From contig KB445796.1 in assembly GCA_000320605.2 (NCBI GenBank), forward strand, positions 566,374 through 630,373: a stretch of 64,000 nucleotides of DNA, read 5' to 3'. Both the position numbers and the translations under genes were made by a program. The stretch comes from Gelatoporia subvermispora B. Its lineage: Eukaryota; Basidiomycota; Agaricomycetes; Polyporales; Gelatoporiaceae. Positions 12,766-22,575 of the stretch are shown one piece after another. A model generated the notes under the pieces. That model was not told the origin of the DNA. It saw nothing but the letters and a program-made list of their open reading frames with translations, and made no database searches. How positions within the stretch are numbered: the stretch's first letter is position 1; each line of letters begins with the position of its first letter.

Positions 12766-13848
12766 TAACAGAGCAGGCAGACTAGTCAGCGTATCGGGCG
12801 CACAGCCAAGGACTGCCACAAGAGCTCATGGGATCACGTGTTCGGACGGCCTCAATCGAGACCTTGTTCCAGAGAACCCTTCGCTATTCCTGCCGCGTCA
12901 CCCCTGCAGAATTTAGGGTTTGTGTCGGACCATGAGGACCCCTAATATGACGTTCAGCGCCTCATGCCGGTAAGATGCATTATATCCGTCTGCCTCCAGG
13001 GTCAAGCAACTACCAGTATTTCGACAGGGAAAGCATGTCGATTGCATTCGCCTGCGCAGGACAAAGATATCTGTCATAGTGGTCTGCCTGTGTGCGACAC
13101 TTTACCCACCATCTGGACGTAAATGGACGCTCGTGCTTTGGGCCCAGGTACAGGGTCGAAGCTGCCAGATGTAGAGGGGAGCTATTCGAGGTGGGACATA
13201 GCCCATATAGAATGCGAGGGCATCGTTCACAACGCTGACTCCTGCGTGATGGCCCCATATACAATTGTAGTAGCCCCTAGACACGCTGAGACATGGGGAA
13301 CAGTGCAAACGAATGCTCAGGATGTGTTCCGAGCCCACGAGCCTCGTATGAGCGCCTGTGGCTCTACGCTCGAGAACATGCTCAAGCTGTCAAGCTTTCA
13401 AGACTGAGGGACAGCGATGCAGAATCAATATCGCAAGTATTTGACACATGCATTCCAATACCTGTCTAGTATCAGTATGTCTCAGGAGAGTGCTTGGCCA
13501 GAATATACCTACTCATTGAATTTGCTACATATCATCGTCATGAATATCGAGATGGTCGCAATGAGGGTGAACATGCAAGCTGTGGGCTACATTCACAACC
13601 TCATGAACGAAATTAGACGCCATATGGAGAGTATAAAGGGCATACACACTGATTGAGAGGCACGATCACCTCTCATGAGCATCATTGAATAACTCCGAAG
13701 ATGCACTCATTCCATGCACAACCTGCCTGTGCTTGCGACCAGTTCAGAGCGAACCGGATAACGTGAACTGCAGGGTGGAACAACAAGGCGTGATTGAGGA
13801 TAGAATAAGTGTCGCACGTCGCGGCCGATGATTGCGGGAGGAGGGGGC
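12766..13848. other. Intergenic; ends in a polypurine tract
   Basis: No supported gene. The region closes with a purine-rich run (GCGGGAGGAGGGGGC) directly before the LTR start. This could be chance or a relic polypurine tract of a retroelement. Confidence 0.4.
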
Positions 13849-14224
13849 TGTTACGAACGCCCACGCGAGCGCCCGATCAAGTGATCTGGCCGGATGAGGA
13901 AGGCACCAGCCACGGAGGCGGATCCACAGCCACCCGGAGCTCGACGCCTGCAAGAGGCAAGGAGGAGGATAGCGGATATGAATACCGGGACGAGTAGGGA
14001 TGGAAACCGCGAGGAGGAAGACAAAGACACTGGTCGACAGGCGCAGGTACGACAAGGGCACTGTATGTAGTTCATCAGATAATTGTCTCTTTTCCCATAG
14101 CTACGCGCTGCCGCACGCAGCCTCATGTACAGTAGTATATAAGGAGGACCTCTGAGGCCTCAGAGTCCTCAGAACAATTCTAGTTTGTACTTGGTCTAAG
14201 CCACTACGAGCCCTAGCACGAGTG
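13849..14224 (+). repeat. Left LTR, part 1 (ends at assembly gap)
   Basis: Begins TGTTACGAACG and covers the first 376 of 439 LTR bases before the gap. The five bases in front are GGGGC. This sequence is repeated after the gap, so the two contig ends both lie in an LTR. Confidence 0.85.
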
Positions 14225-14334
14225 NNNNNNNNNNNNNNNNNNNNNNNNNNNNNNNNNNNNNNNNNNNNNNNNNNNNNNNNNNNNNNNNNNNNNNNNNNNN
14301 NNNNNNNNNNNNNNNNNNNNNNNNNNNNNNNNNN
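14225..14334. other. Assembly gap (110 N)
   Basis: A run of N inside the left LTR. Sequence before the gap covers LTR bases 1-376 and sequence after it covers bases 20-439. Either one LTR was split and duplicated by scaffolding, or unseen sequence lies between two LTRs. Confidence 0.95.
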
Positions 14335-14754
14335 AGCGCCCGATCAAGTGATCTGGCCGGATGAGGAAGGCACCAGCCACGGAGGCGGATCCACAGCCAC
14401 CCGGAGCTCGACGCCTGCAAGAGGCAAGGAGGAGGATAGCGGATATGAATACCGGGACGAGTAGGGATGGAAACCGCGAGGAGGAAGACAAAGACACTGG
14501 TCGACAGGCGCAGGTACGACAAGGGCACTGTATGTAGTTCATCAGATAATTGTCTCTTTTCCCATAGCTACGCGCTGCCGCACGCAGCCTCATGTACAGT
14601 AGTATATAAGGAGGACCTCTGAGGCCTCAGAGTCCTCAGAACAATTCTAGTTTGTACTTGGTCTAAGCCACTACGAGCCCTAGCACGAGTGCAATCCGCA
14701 TAGCGTGTCCATTGCTCGTGACAAGCTCTCACGTGACATTCTGAGATTGTAACA
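14335..14754 (+). repeat. Left LTR, part 2 (5' LTR proper)
   Basis: Lacks the first 19 LTR bases because of the gap and ends ...GATTGTAACA, the inverted match of the TGTTAC start. It contains the TATA box and the putative transcript start. It is followed after two bases by the primer-binding site, so it is the functional 5' LTR for the gag-pol frames. Confidence 0.85.
14603..14610 (+). promoter_or_regulatory. LTR TATA box
   Basis: TATATAAG lies about 35 bases upstream of AGAACAATTCT (14638-14648). That is where the self-priming model would place the first bases of the retrotransposon RNA. Confidence 0.6.
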
Positions 14755-14756
14755 GA

Positions 14757-14767
14757 AGAATTGTTCT
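14757..14767 (+). other. Self-priming primer-binding site
   Basis: AGAATTGTTCT starts two bases after the LTR end. It is the exact reverse complement of the 11 bases AGAACAATTCT at 14638-14648 in the LTR, just downstream of the TATA box. In Tf1/sushi-type elements the first 11 bases of the RNA fold back onto a PBS at this position to prime reverse transcription. The geometry fits that mechanism rather than tRNA priming. Confidence 0.7.
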
Positions 14768-15394
14768 CTACCCCGACCACCTACAAACCCATCCATATCC
14801 ATCCATTCCCCACACCATCCCACACTCCGTCATCCCAACCCCGCGAGTCGTGCTCCGACTTAAACCGAGCGCATAGCCGGACCGTAGGCTTAAGCGGCGA
14901 ACGCGAACCCTGAAAGCCGGTGCTACCGGTGGCGTACAGACAAGTCCTTGACAGGCAAGGCGTAGATACACAGAGGTCTACCACGAAACGAACTCTTGAT
15001 AGGCGTACCTTCAGTGGTAGTCTATTGGTGTTGTAATACACCCTCGTGCGCAGATTCCTGACGGATAATAACCAAAACCGTTATTGGGTCCACGAGCAAC
15101 TGCGAATCACGGTATTCTGCTCTCCGTAGTTAGATTAGTATAATTACCTACGACGACGAACGGGCACGAGCACTGAGAAGGGTCAGTGTACTGCCGACGA
15201 GAGAAGACCTCGTAGCTCCGCGGAGTACGAGAAGACGTGACCACACCCCCTCGGAGTAGCAGGGAGTCACGGATTTCTACCGTTACCGAGAACGCCCGGA
15301 TAGCGAATCATCGTCCGAGGCTACCACCCCGATTGACAGAAAACCACCCATCTTTGTCACCGTTACCCCCGTTCATCCAATCCCACCTTCCATC
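14768..15394 (+). other. Retrotransposon 5' leader
   Basis: About 630 bases between PBS and gag with no long frame. It starts C-rich with repeated CCATCC/CCCCAC runs. It is probably the untranslated leader that holds packaging and folding signals. Confidence 0.5.
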
Positions 15395-16387
15395 ATGGCT
15401 CCATTCGGAGATGTCACCGAGGCCACCACCCAGGAACAACCGGCAGCCGAGCGATCCGTAACAGCGCAGCCGGTAGCGGAACAGCCGGCCCCAGCCCCGA
15501 TCCGCAGCTATGGGAAAATCACCCTAGCCGATCTACCACACGCCTTCGATGGAAAGAAGGAGAACTTCCAGAAGTGGTGGAAGAAAGTCAGCCTCTATAT
15601 CAACGCATACGAAGATGAATTCGAAGTCGACCCCAAGAGGGCTGACAAGAAGAAGATCATTTTCGCTCTCTCGTTCATGAGTGAAGGGCAGGCCGAGCTC
15701 TGGGCCGATGACTATCGAGAGCAAGCAATCGAGCAGGGAAACGATTGGGGCACATGGAGTCACTTCGTCAGCGAAGTCAGAGGTCGATTCCTCGATTCAC
15801 AGATCGCCGAACGAGCCCTGCGAAAGTTGCAGTCACTCCGACAAAACAAGACGACGGCGGAGGAGTGGTTCCAGGAGATCGATCTCCTCCGACGACAAGC
15901 TAATCTCACGTATCGAAACGAAGAGATCCTAATTGCCAACATCAGAATGAATGGCAACCCCACGCTTGTCGACAAGATCATCGGGCTAGACAAGATGCCC
16001 ACCGATTACGAGGGTTGGAGAAAGAGGATGATCCAGTTCGACAACCAATGGCGAGCGCGTGAAGAAGAAAAGAAGCTCTTCGCCCAAGGACACGGCGCGA
16101 TGATCCCACGGTCATACCCGCCGCAACAGAGTAGCGCTCCCCGCCAAGAAAAGCAGGCGGAACGCCCGGCAGCGGTCCCGGCGTCCCAAGGAGGAGGAAG
16201 CCGCATGGACATCGACAGGCGGAGGCAGCCGCGAGGAAGGAACTGCTACCGTTGCGGCAAGGACGGACACTTCGCACGGGACTGCACGGAGCCGAAGCCC
16301 GACAAGTTCGCCAGGATACGAGCCCTCGACATGACAAAGGAGGACCTTGAGAGCTTCCTCAGGGAGGGTTTTCAGAAGGATCAGTGA
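15395..16387 (+). CDS. gag: Gag polyprotein of the chromovirus
   Basis: 330 residues. The capsid-like (retrotransposon gag) region runs from about residue 50 to 230, with the typical W-rich WWKKV and AEEWFQEIDLL stretches. A basic, proline-rich linker follows. At about residues 285-300 there is one CCHC zinc knuckle (CYRCGKDGHFARDC) for RNA binding. Translation starts at the ATG of MAPFGDV, well placed after the leader. The frame stops at TGA just after a GGGTTTT heptamer, and pol lies in the -1 frame and overlaps it. It builds the particle in which reverse transcription occurs. Confidence 0.9.
   Translation: MAPFGDVTEATTQEQPAAERSVTAQPVAEQPAPAPIRSYGKITLADLPHAFDGKKENFQKWWKKVSLYINAYEDEFEVDPKRADKKKIIFALSFMSEGQAELWADDYREQAIEQGNDWGTWSHFVSEVRGRFLDSQIAERALRKLQSLRQNKTTAEEWFQEIDLLRRQANLTYRNEEILIANIRMNGNPTLVDKIIGLDKMPTDYEGWRKRMIQFDNQWRAREEEKKLFAQGHGAMIPRSYPPQQSSAPRQEKQAERPAAVPASQGGGSRMDIDRRRQPRGRNCYRCGKDGHFARDCTEPKPDKFARIRALDMTKEDLESFLREGFQKDQ
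16366..16372 (+). promoter_or_regulatory. Predicted -1 ribosomal frameshift site
   Basis: The heptamer G GGT TTT is in the gag reading phase (GAG GGT TTT) and fits the X XXY YYZ slippery rule, 13 bases before the gag stop. After a -1 slip, translation passes through SEGSVKERRSTDQ into pol without a stop. I did not establish a downstream pseudoknot. Confidence 0.65.
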
Positions 16388-19300
16388 AGGAGCGGCGCTC
16401 CACTGATCAGGACTCGGACAATGTTGTTACACCGACTGGAAAATATGTAGTACCCGCGAAACAATCTAAGGTATCTATTCTCCGACGTAACACATCGACC
16501 GAGTCAAAGCTGCATACACCCTCGGAACGGAGGGCGAGGAAGAAAGTGTCTAAAGAAACAATAGCACTTCTTCGGAGCATGCTCAATGACGAGCAGGAGG
16601 AGCAGGGCAAGATTGAGGAGGCGAAGGAGGACGGCGCCTCTCTCACGGATCTAGAATCGGTGATTGAGCTGTCTGAGGAACCGCAGACAGGGGCTGCGGA
16701 AGAATCGGATAAAGCTCCACTGACGGATCAGGAAGTCGACCACGAGGAGTGGTTTGACGCCGAAGAAGACCACGAGGAGAAAGAACCCGAGGAGAAAGGA
16801 CCTCGGCCGGAGCAACAACGGTATGCCGCTTGGACATGCGGCTGGATGGCAAAGCAGATCGATTCGGACAAGGACTACGTACTCGCACAGTTCAAAACCT
16901 GGTGCCACGAGGACCGACGACCCGAAGCAACGGATGAGACGATTGCCCAAATTCGACGGCTTAGCTGGGACCACAGGATCGCTGCGCTGTCGGAACTTCG
17001 AGAACGGCCAAAATACGCAATGGGACGAAAGAACCAGCGCGAACTCGAAGTGAACTGCACACTGCAAACGGTCAGCGATGGACGGACTCTAGACACCAAG
17101 GCGCTCATCGGTTCCGGCTGCACCGGCACGATGATAGATAGCAAATACGTCGAGAAGCACGGATTAGAAAAGGATCCGGTGCTCCGACCAATAGCAGTCT
17201 ACAACGGCGATGGCACTATATCCAAAACAGGAGTCATCAGATATACGGTCACGTTGCGCCTACGCGTCGGAGAACACGAGTCACGGGAGATCTTCGGAGT
17301 CACCGATCTGGGAAAATCAGACGTCTTCATCGGACATGATTGGCTGTCATTCCATAACCCGGAGATCGATTGGGCCATGCAAGAGATTAAGTTCTCCAGA
17401 TGCCCCGAACTTTGTGGTTTCGAACCAGAATGGAACCGCACCATCGACGAGGACAATGACGGAGATCGTCTATTTCTGTTCGATGTACCCGGATACTGTC
17501 AACGTGAGGAGATCATCCGAAGAGTCACCACGTCTTCAGAACTGGCACAAGCGGCAAATGCGACCAAACCAAAGCGGCACTGGAAGGACATCGTACCCAG
17601 TCGTTATCACGAGTTCGCAGACGTCTTCACCAAGGAAGGCTTTGACGAACTACCACCACATCGACCATGGGACCACGCTATCGAGCTCAAGCCGGGAAGT
17701 GAACCACGTGACTGCAAAGTCTATCCGATCTCCCCGAGCGAGGACCAGGCGCTGAGAGATTTCATCAACGAGAACCTGAAAACGGGACGCATTCGGCCAA
17801 GTCAATCACCAATGGCTTCTCCTTTCTTCTTCATCAAAAAGAAGGATGGATCACTGCGACCGATCCAAGATTATCGGAAGCTCAATGAGATGACGATTAA
17901 AAACCGTTATCCTCTTCCGCTGATCTCGGAAATCATGGATAAGCTCAGCGGCGCTAAGTACTTCACCAAGTTCGATATCCGGTGGGGGTACAACAATGTG
18001 CGAATCAAAGACGACGACGTCTGGAAAGTGGCTTTCAAAACAAAGTACGGATTGTTTGAACCGCTGGTCATGTTCTTTGGCCTATGCAACGCCCCAGCCA
18101 CGTTTCAGTCCATGATGAACGGCTATTTCCGCGATATGATCGCTAGCGGCGAAGTCCTTGTGTACATTGATGACATCATTGTCCTTGGCAAGACGCTGGA
18201 AGACAACCGCCGGATCACGCGCAAAGTCCTAGAGCAACTCCGAGCACACAATCTCTTCGTCAAACCAGAAAAGTGTGAATTCGAAACGCAGAAGACGGAA
18301 TACCTCGGCCTGATCATCTCGGAAGGGCGTCTAGAAATGGACCCTGTGAAAATTTCCGGCGTCCGAGACTGGCCCATGCCCACGTGCAAGAAGGAAGTGC
18401 AGGCCTTCCTAGGCTTCTGCAACTTTTACCGGCGATTCGTCAAAGGATATTCGAAAGTCGCTCGCCCGCTCAATGACCTCACCGGCAACGTCCCCTGGGA
18501 GTGGACTCCTGAGGCGGAGGAAGCGATTAATGAGCTGAAAAAACGGCTTACGGAAGCACCTGCGCTAGTCATCCCGAACGAGAATGACCCCTATCGAGTC
18601 GAAGTCGATGCATCGGATTACGCAATCGGAGGAGTTCTGAGCCAAAAGCAGGACGGTGTCTGGCACCCAGTAGCGTATATTTTGCACTCAATGACACCGG
18701 CAGAGCGGAACTACGAGATCTACGACAAAGAACTGCTCGCAATCATGATCGCAATAGAACAGTGGCGACACTATCTATTGGGCGCGAAACACACGTTCGA
18801 GGTCTACACGGATCACAAGAACCTCGAGTTCTTCCGACAACCGCAGAAGCTGAACCGGCGACAGGCACGATGGCTTACGGAACTGGCCGATTACGATTTC
18901 GCATTAGTCCACAGACCTGGGTCAACCAATACCAAGGCCGATCTCTTGTCCCGGCGAGCAGACCATGCAGACGGAAAGGAAGACAATCGAGAGGTGGTAC
19001 TACTCCGCGAAGAGTTCTTCAGAGTCCGACACACAATTGACAACGTCAACTGGGTATCTTCGATCACAAGGAAGCGGCTGGACGAGTGCTTAGCGCAAAT
19101 CCGCAATCAGGAAAAGTGGATACTGGAAAAAGCCGATCAGAACCAGGACGGATTCCGATGGGAGGACGGATTTGTAATGCTCAATGAGCGCTACGTCGTC
19201 CCGAAGGACCGGAAATTGCGGCTTCAGATCATCCAGGATCATCACGACACCCCTGAGGCAGGACACCCGGGACAAGCGCGCACATGGGAACAGGTCTCAC

Positions 19301-20610
19301 GATCATATTGGTGGCCAGGAATGAGGGCGCAAATCAAACAATACGTCACCACTTGCGTCGCGTGCCAGCAGAACAACATCGTGAGAAAAGACCGAAGCAC
19401 GCTCCGCCCCAACGAGGTACCCAGATTCCCGTTCGAAGTAATCACACTTGATCAAGTCACCGGCATACCGGTATCACAAGGATACGATGCACTTCTGAAC
19501 TTCGTGTGTCGACTGACGAAAAAACTCATCTCAGTACCGTGTAACAAAGAACTCTCAGCAGAAAATACGGCAAGGCTCTATATGAAGCACGTGTACCAAC
19601 ACTACGGTCTTCCACGCAAGGTGATCTCGGATCGCGGGCCACAATTCGTTGCCGGCTTCATGAAGGCGCTGTTCAAGTCAATTGGCATTACGGGAAACCC
19701 CTCCACGGCGCATCACCCTCAGACCGACGGTCAGACGGAACGAGCTCATCAGGACATTGAGAAGTACCTCCGCACGTTCTGCAATTACCGACAAAACGAC
19801 TGGGCGGAATGGCTCCCTATCATGGAATTCGTGTACAACGACTTGGTACATACGAGCACGGGATACTCGCCCCACTTCCTGTTACAGGGGTTCCATCCAC
19901 GAAAAGGGAATGCACCAGTCCAGACGGGACTCGAACGGACCGATTCGTTCCTGGAAAAGATCGAACGAATCAGGGAAGATGCCATCGCCGCGCTAGAACA
20001 CGTAAATGACAAGATGCGCAAGCCGAGTACCGGTCCGAAGTACAAACCGGGTGACAAGGTCTGGCTCGACACCAAGCACGTGAATCTCCATCAACCGTCA
20101 AAGAAGCTCAGCCCGCAACGAATCGGACCTTTCGAGATCGTGAAAGCCGAGGGAAGCGAACAAGTCGCGTGGCGACTAAAACTGCCCGCGAAGTACCGAA
20201 TTCATCCCGTGGTCCACGAGTCTCGACTTCTCCCGTACATAGAGGAACGAAGCGAGATCCCACGCCCGGCGCCCCGCAACATGGACGATCTGATGGACGA
20301 GCCGACAGACGCAGAGTCCATTGCCGAAATTGTAGGACACCGCGTGCACGAGACCCCTGACGGGCGGAAATTGGTCCAGTACCTCTGCCGATGGGCCGGA
20401 AAGTCGGAAGGCGAAGCAACATGGGAAGTTTGGGATACCCTTCGGGCGCACAGCGAGCTGGTTCAGGAATATCACCGGCAGCAATTTCGAACCCGATGCG
20501 TGCATACCAAGGACACGTCAATACAGGAGATCTTGTACGCTCGCATATTACTGCACCTTGAACGTGCTGAACCCGCAAGGCCCCTGTTACAATCTCAGAA
20601 TGTCACGTGA
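16384..20610 (+). CDS. pol: Pol polyprotein (PR-RT-RNaseH-IN-chromodomain)
   Basis: About 1,400 residues in one frame, expressed by -1 frameshifting from gag (the codon listed as start is GTG). Order: an acidic linker; aspartic protease (about 235-330); reverse transcriptase with FDIRWGYNNV, FGLCNAPATFQ and catalytic YIDDII; RNase H with VDASDYAIGG and YTDHKNLEFF; integrase with the HHCC zinc finger (H..H...CVACQ) and D,D,E residues in LDQVTG, ISDRGPQF and QTERAHQDIE; then a chromodomain (AEIVGHRV...YLCRWAGKSE...W). The protease site reads LIGSGCTG where the family has DSG, so the catalytic aspartate is replaced by glycine. The stop lies inside the inverted right LTR, so the last dozen residues are LTR-encoded. 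Confidence 0.9.
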   Translation: MKERRSTDQDSDNVVTPTGKYVVPAKQSKVSILRRNTSTESKLHTPSERRARKKVSKETIALLRSMLNDEQEEQGKIEEAKEDGASLTDLESVIELSEEPQTGAAEESDKAPLTDQEVDHEEWFDAEEDHEEKEPEEKGPRPEQQRYAAWTCGWMAKQIDSDKDYVLAQFKTWCHEDRRPEATDETIAQIRRLSWDHRIAALSELRERPKYAMGRKNQRELEVNCTLQTVSDGRTLDTKALIGSGCTGTMIDSKYVEKHGLEKDPVLRPIAVYNGDGTISKTGVIRYTVTLRLRVGEHESREIFGVTDLGKSDVFIGHDWLSFHNPEIDWAMQEIKFSRCPELCGFEPEWNRTIDEDNDGDRLFLFDVPGYCQREEIIRRVTTSSELAQAANATKPKRHWKDIVPSRYHEFADVFTKEGFDELPPHRPWDHAIELKPGSEPRDCKVYPISPSEDQALRDFINENLKTGRIRPSQSPMASPFFFIKKKDGSLRPIQDYRKLNEMTIKNRYPLPLISEIMDKLSGAKYFTKFDIRWGYNNVRIKDDDVWKVAFKTKYGLFEPLVMFFGLCNAPATFQSMMNGYFRDMIASGEVLVYIDDIIVLGKTLEDNRRITRKVLEQLRAHNLFVKPEKCEFETQKTEYLGLIISEGRLEMDPVKISGVRDWPMPTCKKEVQAFLGFCNFYRRFVKGYSKVARPLNDLTGNVPWEWTPEAEEAINELKKRLTEAPALVIPNENDPYRVEVDASDYAIGGVLSQKQDGVWHPVAYILHSMTPAERNYEIYDKELLAIMIAIEQWRHYLLGAKHTFEVYTDHKNLEFFRQPQKLNRRQARWLTELADYDFALVHRPGSTNTKADLLSRRADHADGKEDNREVVLLREEFFRVRHTIDNVNWVSSITRKRLDECLAQIRNQEKWILEKADQNQDGFRWEDGFVMLNERYVVPKDRKLRLQIIQDHHDTPEAGHPGQARTWEQVSRSYWWPGMRAQIKQYVTTCVACQQNNIVRKDRSTLRPNEVPRFPFEVITLDQVTGIPVSQGYDALLNFVCRLTKKLISVPCNKELSAENTARLYMKHVYQHYGLPRKVISDRGPQFVAGFMKALFKSIGITGNPSTAHHPQTDGQTERAHQDIEKYLRTFCNYRQNDWAEWLPIMEFVYNDLVHTSTGYSPHFLLQGFHPRKGNAPVQTGLERTDSFLEKIERIREDAIAALEHVNDKMRKPSTGPKYKPGDKVWLDTKHVNLHQPSKKLSPQRIGPFEIVKAEGSEQVAWRLKLPAKYRIHPVVHESRLLPYIEERSEIPRPAPRNMDDLMDEPTDAESIAEIVGHRVHETPDGRKLVQYLCRWAGKSEGEATWEVWDTLRAHSELVQEYHRQQFRTRCVHTKDTSIQEILYARILLHLERAEPARPLLQSQNVT

Positions 20611-21023
20611 GAGCTTGTCACGAGCAATGGACGCGCTATGCGGATTGCACTCGTGCTAGGGCTCGTAGTGGCTTAGACCAAGTACAAACTAGAATTGTTC
20701 TGAGGACTCTGAGGCCTCAGAGGTCCTCCTTATATACTACTGTACATGAGGCTGCGTGCGGCAGCGCGTAGCTATGGGAAAAGAGACAATTATCTGATGA
20801 ACTACATACAGTGCCCTTGTCGTACCTGCGCCTGTCGACCAGTGTCTTTGTCTTCCTCCTCGCGGTTTCCATCCCTACTCGTCCCGGTATTCATATCCGC
20901 TATCCTCCTCCTTGCCTCTTGCAGGCGTCGAGCTCCGGGTGGCTGTGGATCCGCCTCCGTGGCTGGTGCCTTCCTCATCCGGCCAGATCACTTGATCGGG
21001 CGCTCGCGTGGGCGTTCGTAACA
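20585..21023 (-). repeat. Right LTR, inverted relative to the left LTR
   Basis: 439 bp, TGTTAC...GTAACA, the reverse complement of the left LTR with about one difference. Its U5 side faces pol without any PBS and is flanked by GCCCC. Its U3 side faces the truncated host gene and is flanked by TCACC. No 5-bp duplication matches across this LTR alone. Confidence 0.85.
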
Positions 21024-21354
21024 TCACCCCCCCCTTAGATGCAGCCTCCGGATGCATGAGGTCGGGTAGAGCGGGGAGGGGACGGGCGGTGTAGAGGTGA
21101 GCGTCCCGAGGAGGAGAGGCGCGCCGAGAGGGCGTCGCGGTGTGCGCGGGCGGGGGATAGGTGTGAGTGGGGGCGAAGACGAGTGGGGTAGTCGGGCGGC
21201 TCGCGATAATATGGATATTGCCCGGGGGCGCGTGCCAGGGAAGCTGATTGCGCGAATAGTATAGGGCGGCGATGACGAGAATAATGATGAGACCGACGAG
21301 AATAACAAAGATGTCCCCCTCAGGGGTGAAAAAGCGGCGGGAGGTAGCGGTCAT
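21024..21354 (-). pseudogene. Single-TM membrane protein gene truncated by an LTR
   Basis: The frame starts at MTATSRRFFTPEGD and has one strong membrane helix (FVILVGLIIILVIAALYY, about residues 15-32). A proline/threonine-rich tail follows and runs straight into the LTR at ...PEAASKGG. An in-frame continuation through the LTR stops after about 49 more codons, all LTR sequence. I chose this start because it is the last Met before the helix; an upstream Met at 21501 is also open. The family is not recognised. The missing 3' part is not obvious on the other side of the retroelement. Confidence 0.5.
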
Positions 21355-22575
21355 GATGCGGGGTGTAGGTCGCCGGTGTGCGGATCGTACAGATGATTGG
21401 GGCGCGGGTTGGGTCTTATGGCGCGGTCGGGGATCCAGATGCGGAATTTGGGCGCGTCTGGGATTCTCAGCGGAAGAGGATGGTTTTGTGTACACCATCA
21501 AATACCTGTCGCTAGGCTGCCCTTATGTCCTGAGTTCTCTGAGCGAAGCCGGCCCTCTGTCCTGGCTCTTCTATGGCCCAATGTGAGCCGCCTCTGGACT
21601 GTCAGATCATAGATGTTGCTTCCATCGGAGTTATAACAAAGTCAGGACGACTATCGTGGTTGAACTTGCTGATATCGGAGGACGCACTTGGTAGAATATG
21701 TCGATACAGAAATAGAGAGGATCCTAATATGGGTACAGACCCCGGTGTTCCTGATGGGGACCGTGCCGGGTAATATATCCTCCTCCTCCTCCTCCTCCTT
21801 GCACGCTTCTGCGTCTCTTGCGACCGCCTCAGCGCCGTGCTGTCTCAGCACGTCCCAGCGCGCAACTGTCCACGGGATGCGCCCGCGAGCGCTTGCAGGG
21901 CCGCCTCCACCCCGGCCTCACTGCACAATCACGTCTCTGCGATCGTTCCCTGACTCTCGCTCTCTAGATGACTCTCTGGTGGGTCTGTCTGGCCTCGCTC
22001 GCGTCATGGTCCACACCCCCGCCTATCGACAAACATGTGCAGCGGTGTGACATTGATACATAGGAGAGGCGGGCCGGGAGATACCAGGAGCCCCGTGACT
22101 GTGTGTGAATGTGTGTGAATGACTTTCCTCTCAAGGAGGGACAGCATCTTGAACGACTCGAGAGTCAGCGCAGAAAGCTGTATGTAGCGCATACGAAACG
22201 AAGGTGCTCAGCCCCCTCAATCCCATCAGCTATGTTCCACGCGGTCTCTAGGTTATATACTTGATCAAATTCGTCAGGACATCCAAAGCATCTGTGAGAT
22301 AGGCGATCGTCCCGCACCAGCCGGTGCACGAACTGAACGAGTACCGCACAGGTCACAATAAAAACCCGAGCCACGCGCTCGCTTATCTTCCGCCCTTCGC
22401 CGTATGTATCTCGCTTGCAAGGCCGTGGGCTGGCTGTTGCTGGCCAGGCCGGCGGCGGCGCTTCACGTTGGAGATGCCGTGACTTCTTGGGAGCCCTGCA
22501 GGCTGCTTGCGCCGTATATAGCTCGTCGGACCTCGCGCGGGATTTCCTTCTGCGTCTTGCTATCGTACGACTACT
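21355..22575. other. Intergenic, with a short CTC microsatellite
   Basis: No supported gene. A (CTC)n tract lies at about 21779-21803. The last 200 bases before the metal ATPase are its promoter/leader, and they reappear in diverged form at 26.64-26.8 kb. Confidence 0.5.

Larger units (their letters stand above)
13849..21023 (+). mobile_element. Ty3/gypsy chromovirus with inverted flanking LTRs
   Basis: An LTR retrotransposon with long uninterrupted gag and pol frames on the plus strand. The chromodomain at the C-terminus of pol places it among chromoviruses. The left LTR is in the expected orientation, with the PBS right after it. The right LTR (20585-21023) is the reverse complement of the left one rather than a direct repeat. 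LTR copies differ by about one base, so the element is young or conserved. The left LTR is interrupted by a run of Ns with overlapping LTR sequence on both sides, so part of the structure may be an assembly problem. Confidence 0.85.

Noticed and set aside
13849..14754. Two tandem LTRs on the left side
   Set aside because: The two pieces are identical and lie on either side of an assembly gap, so one LTR split by scaffolding is the simpler reading; kept only as an alternative.
15395..20610. Retroviral-type provirus with an env gene
   Set aside because: No third frame follows pol; the chromodomain and self-priming PBS identify a fungal chromovirus.
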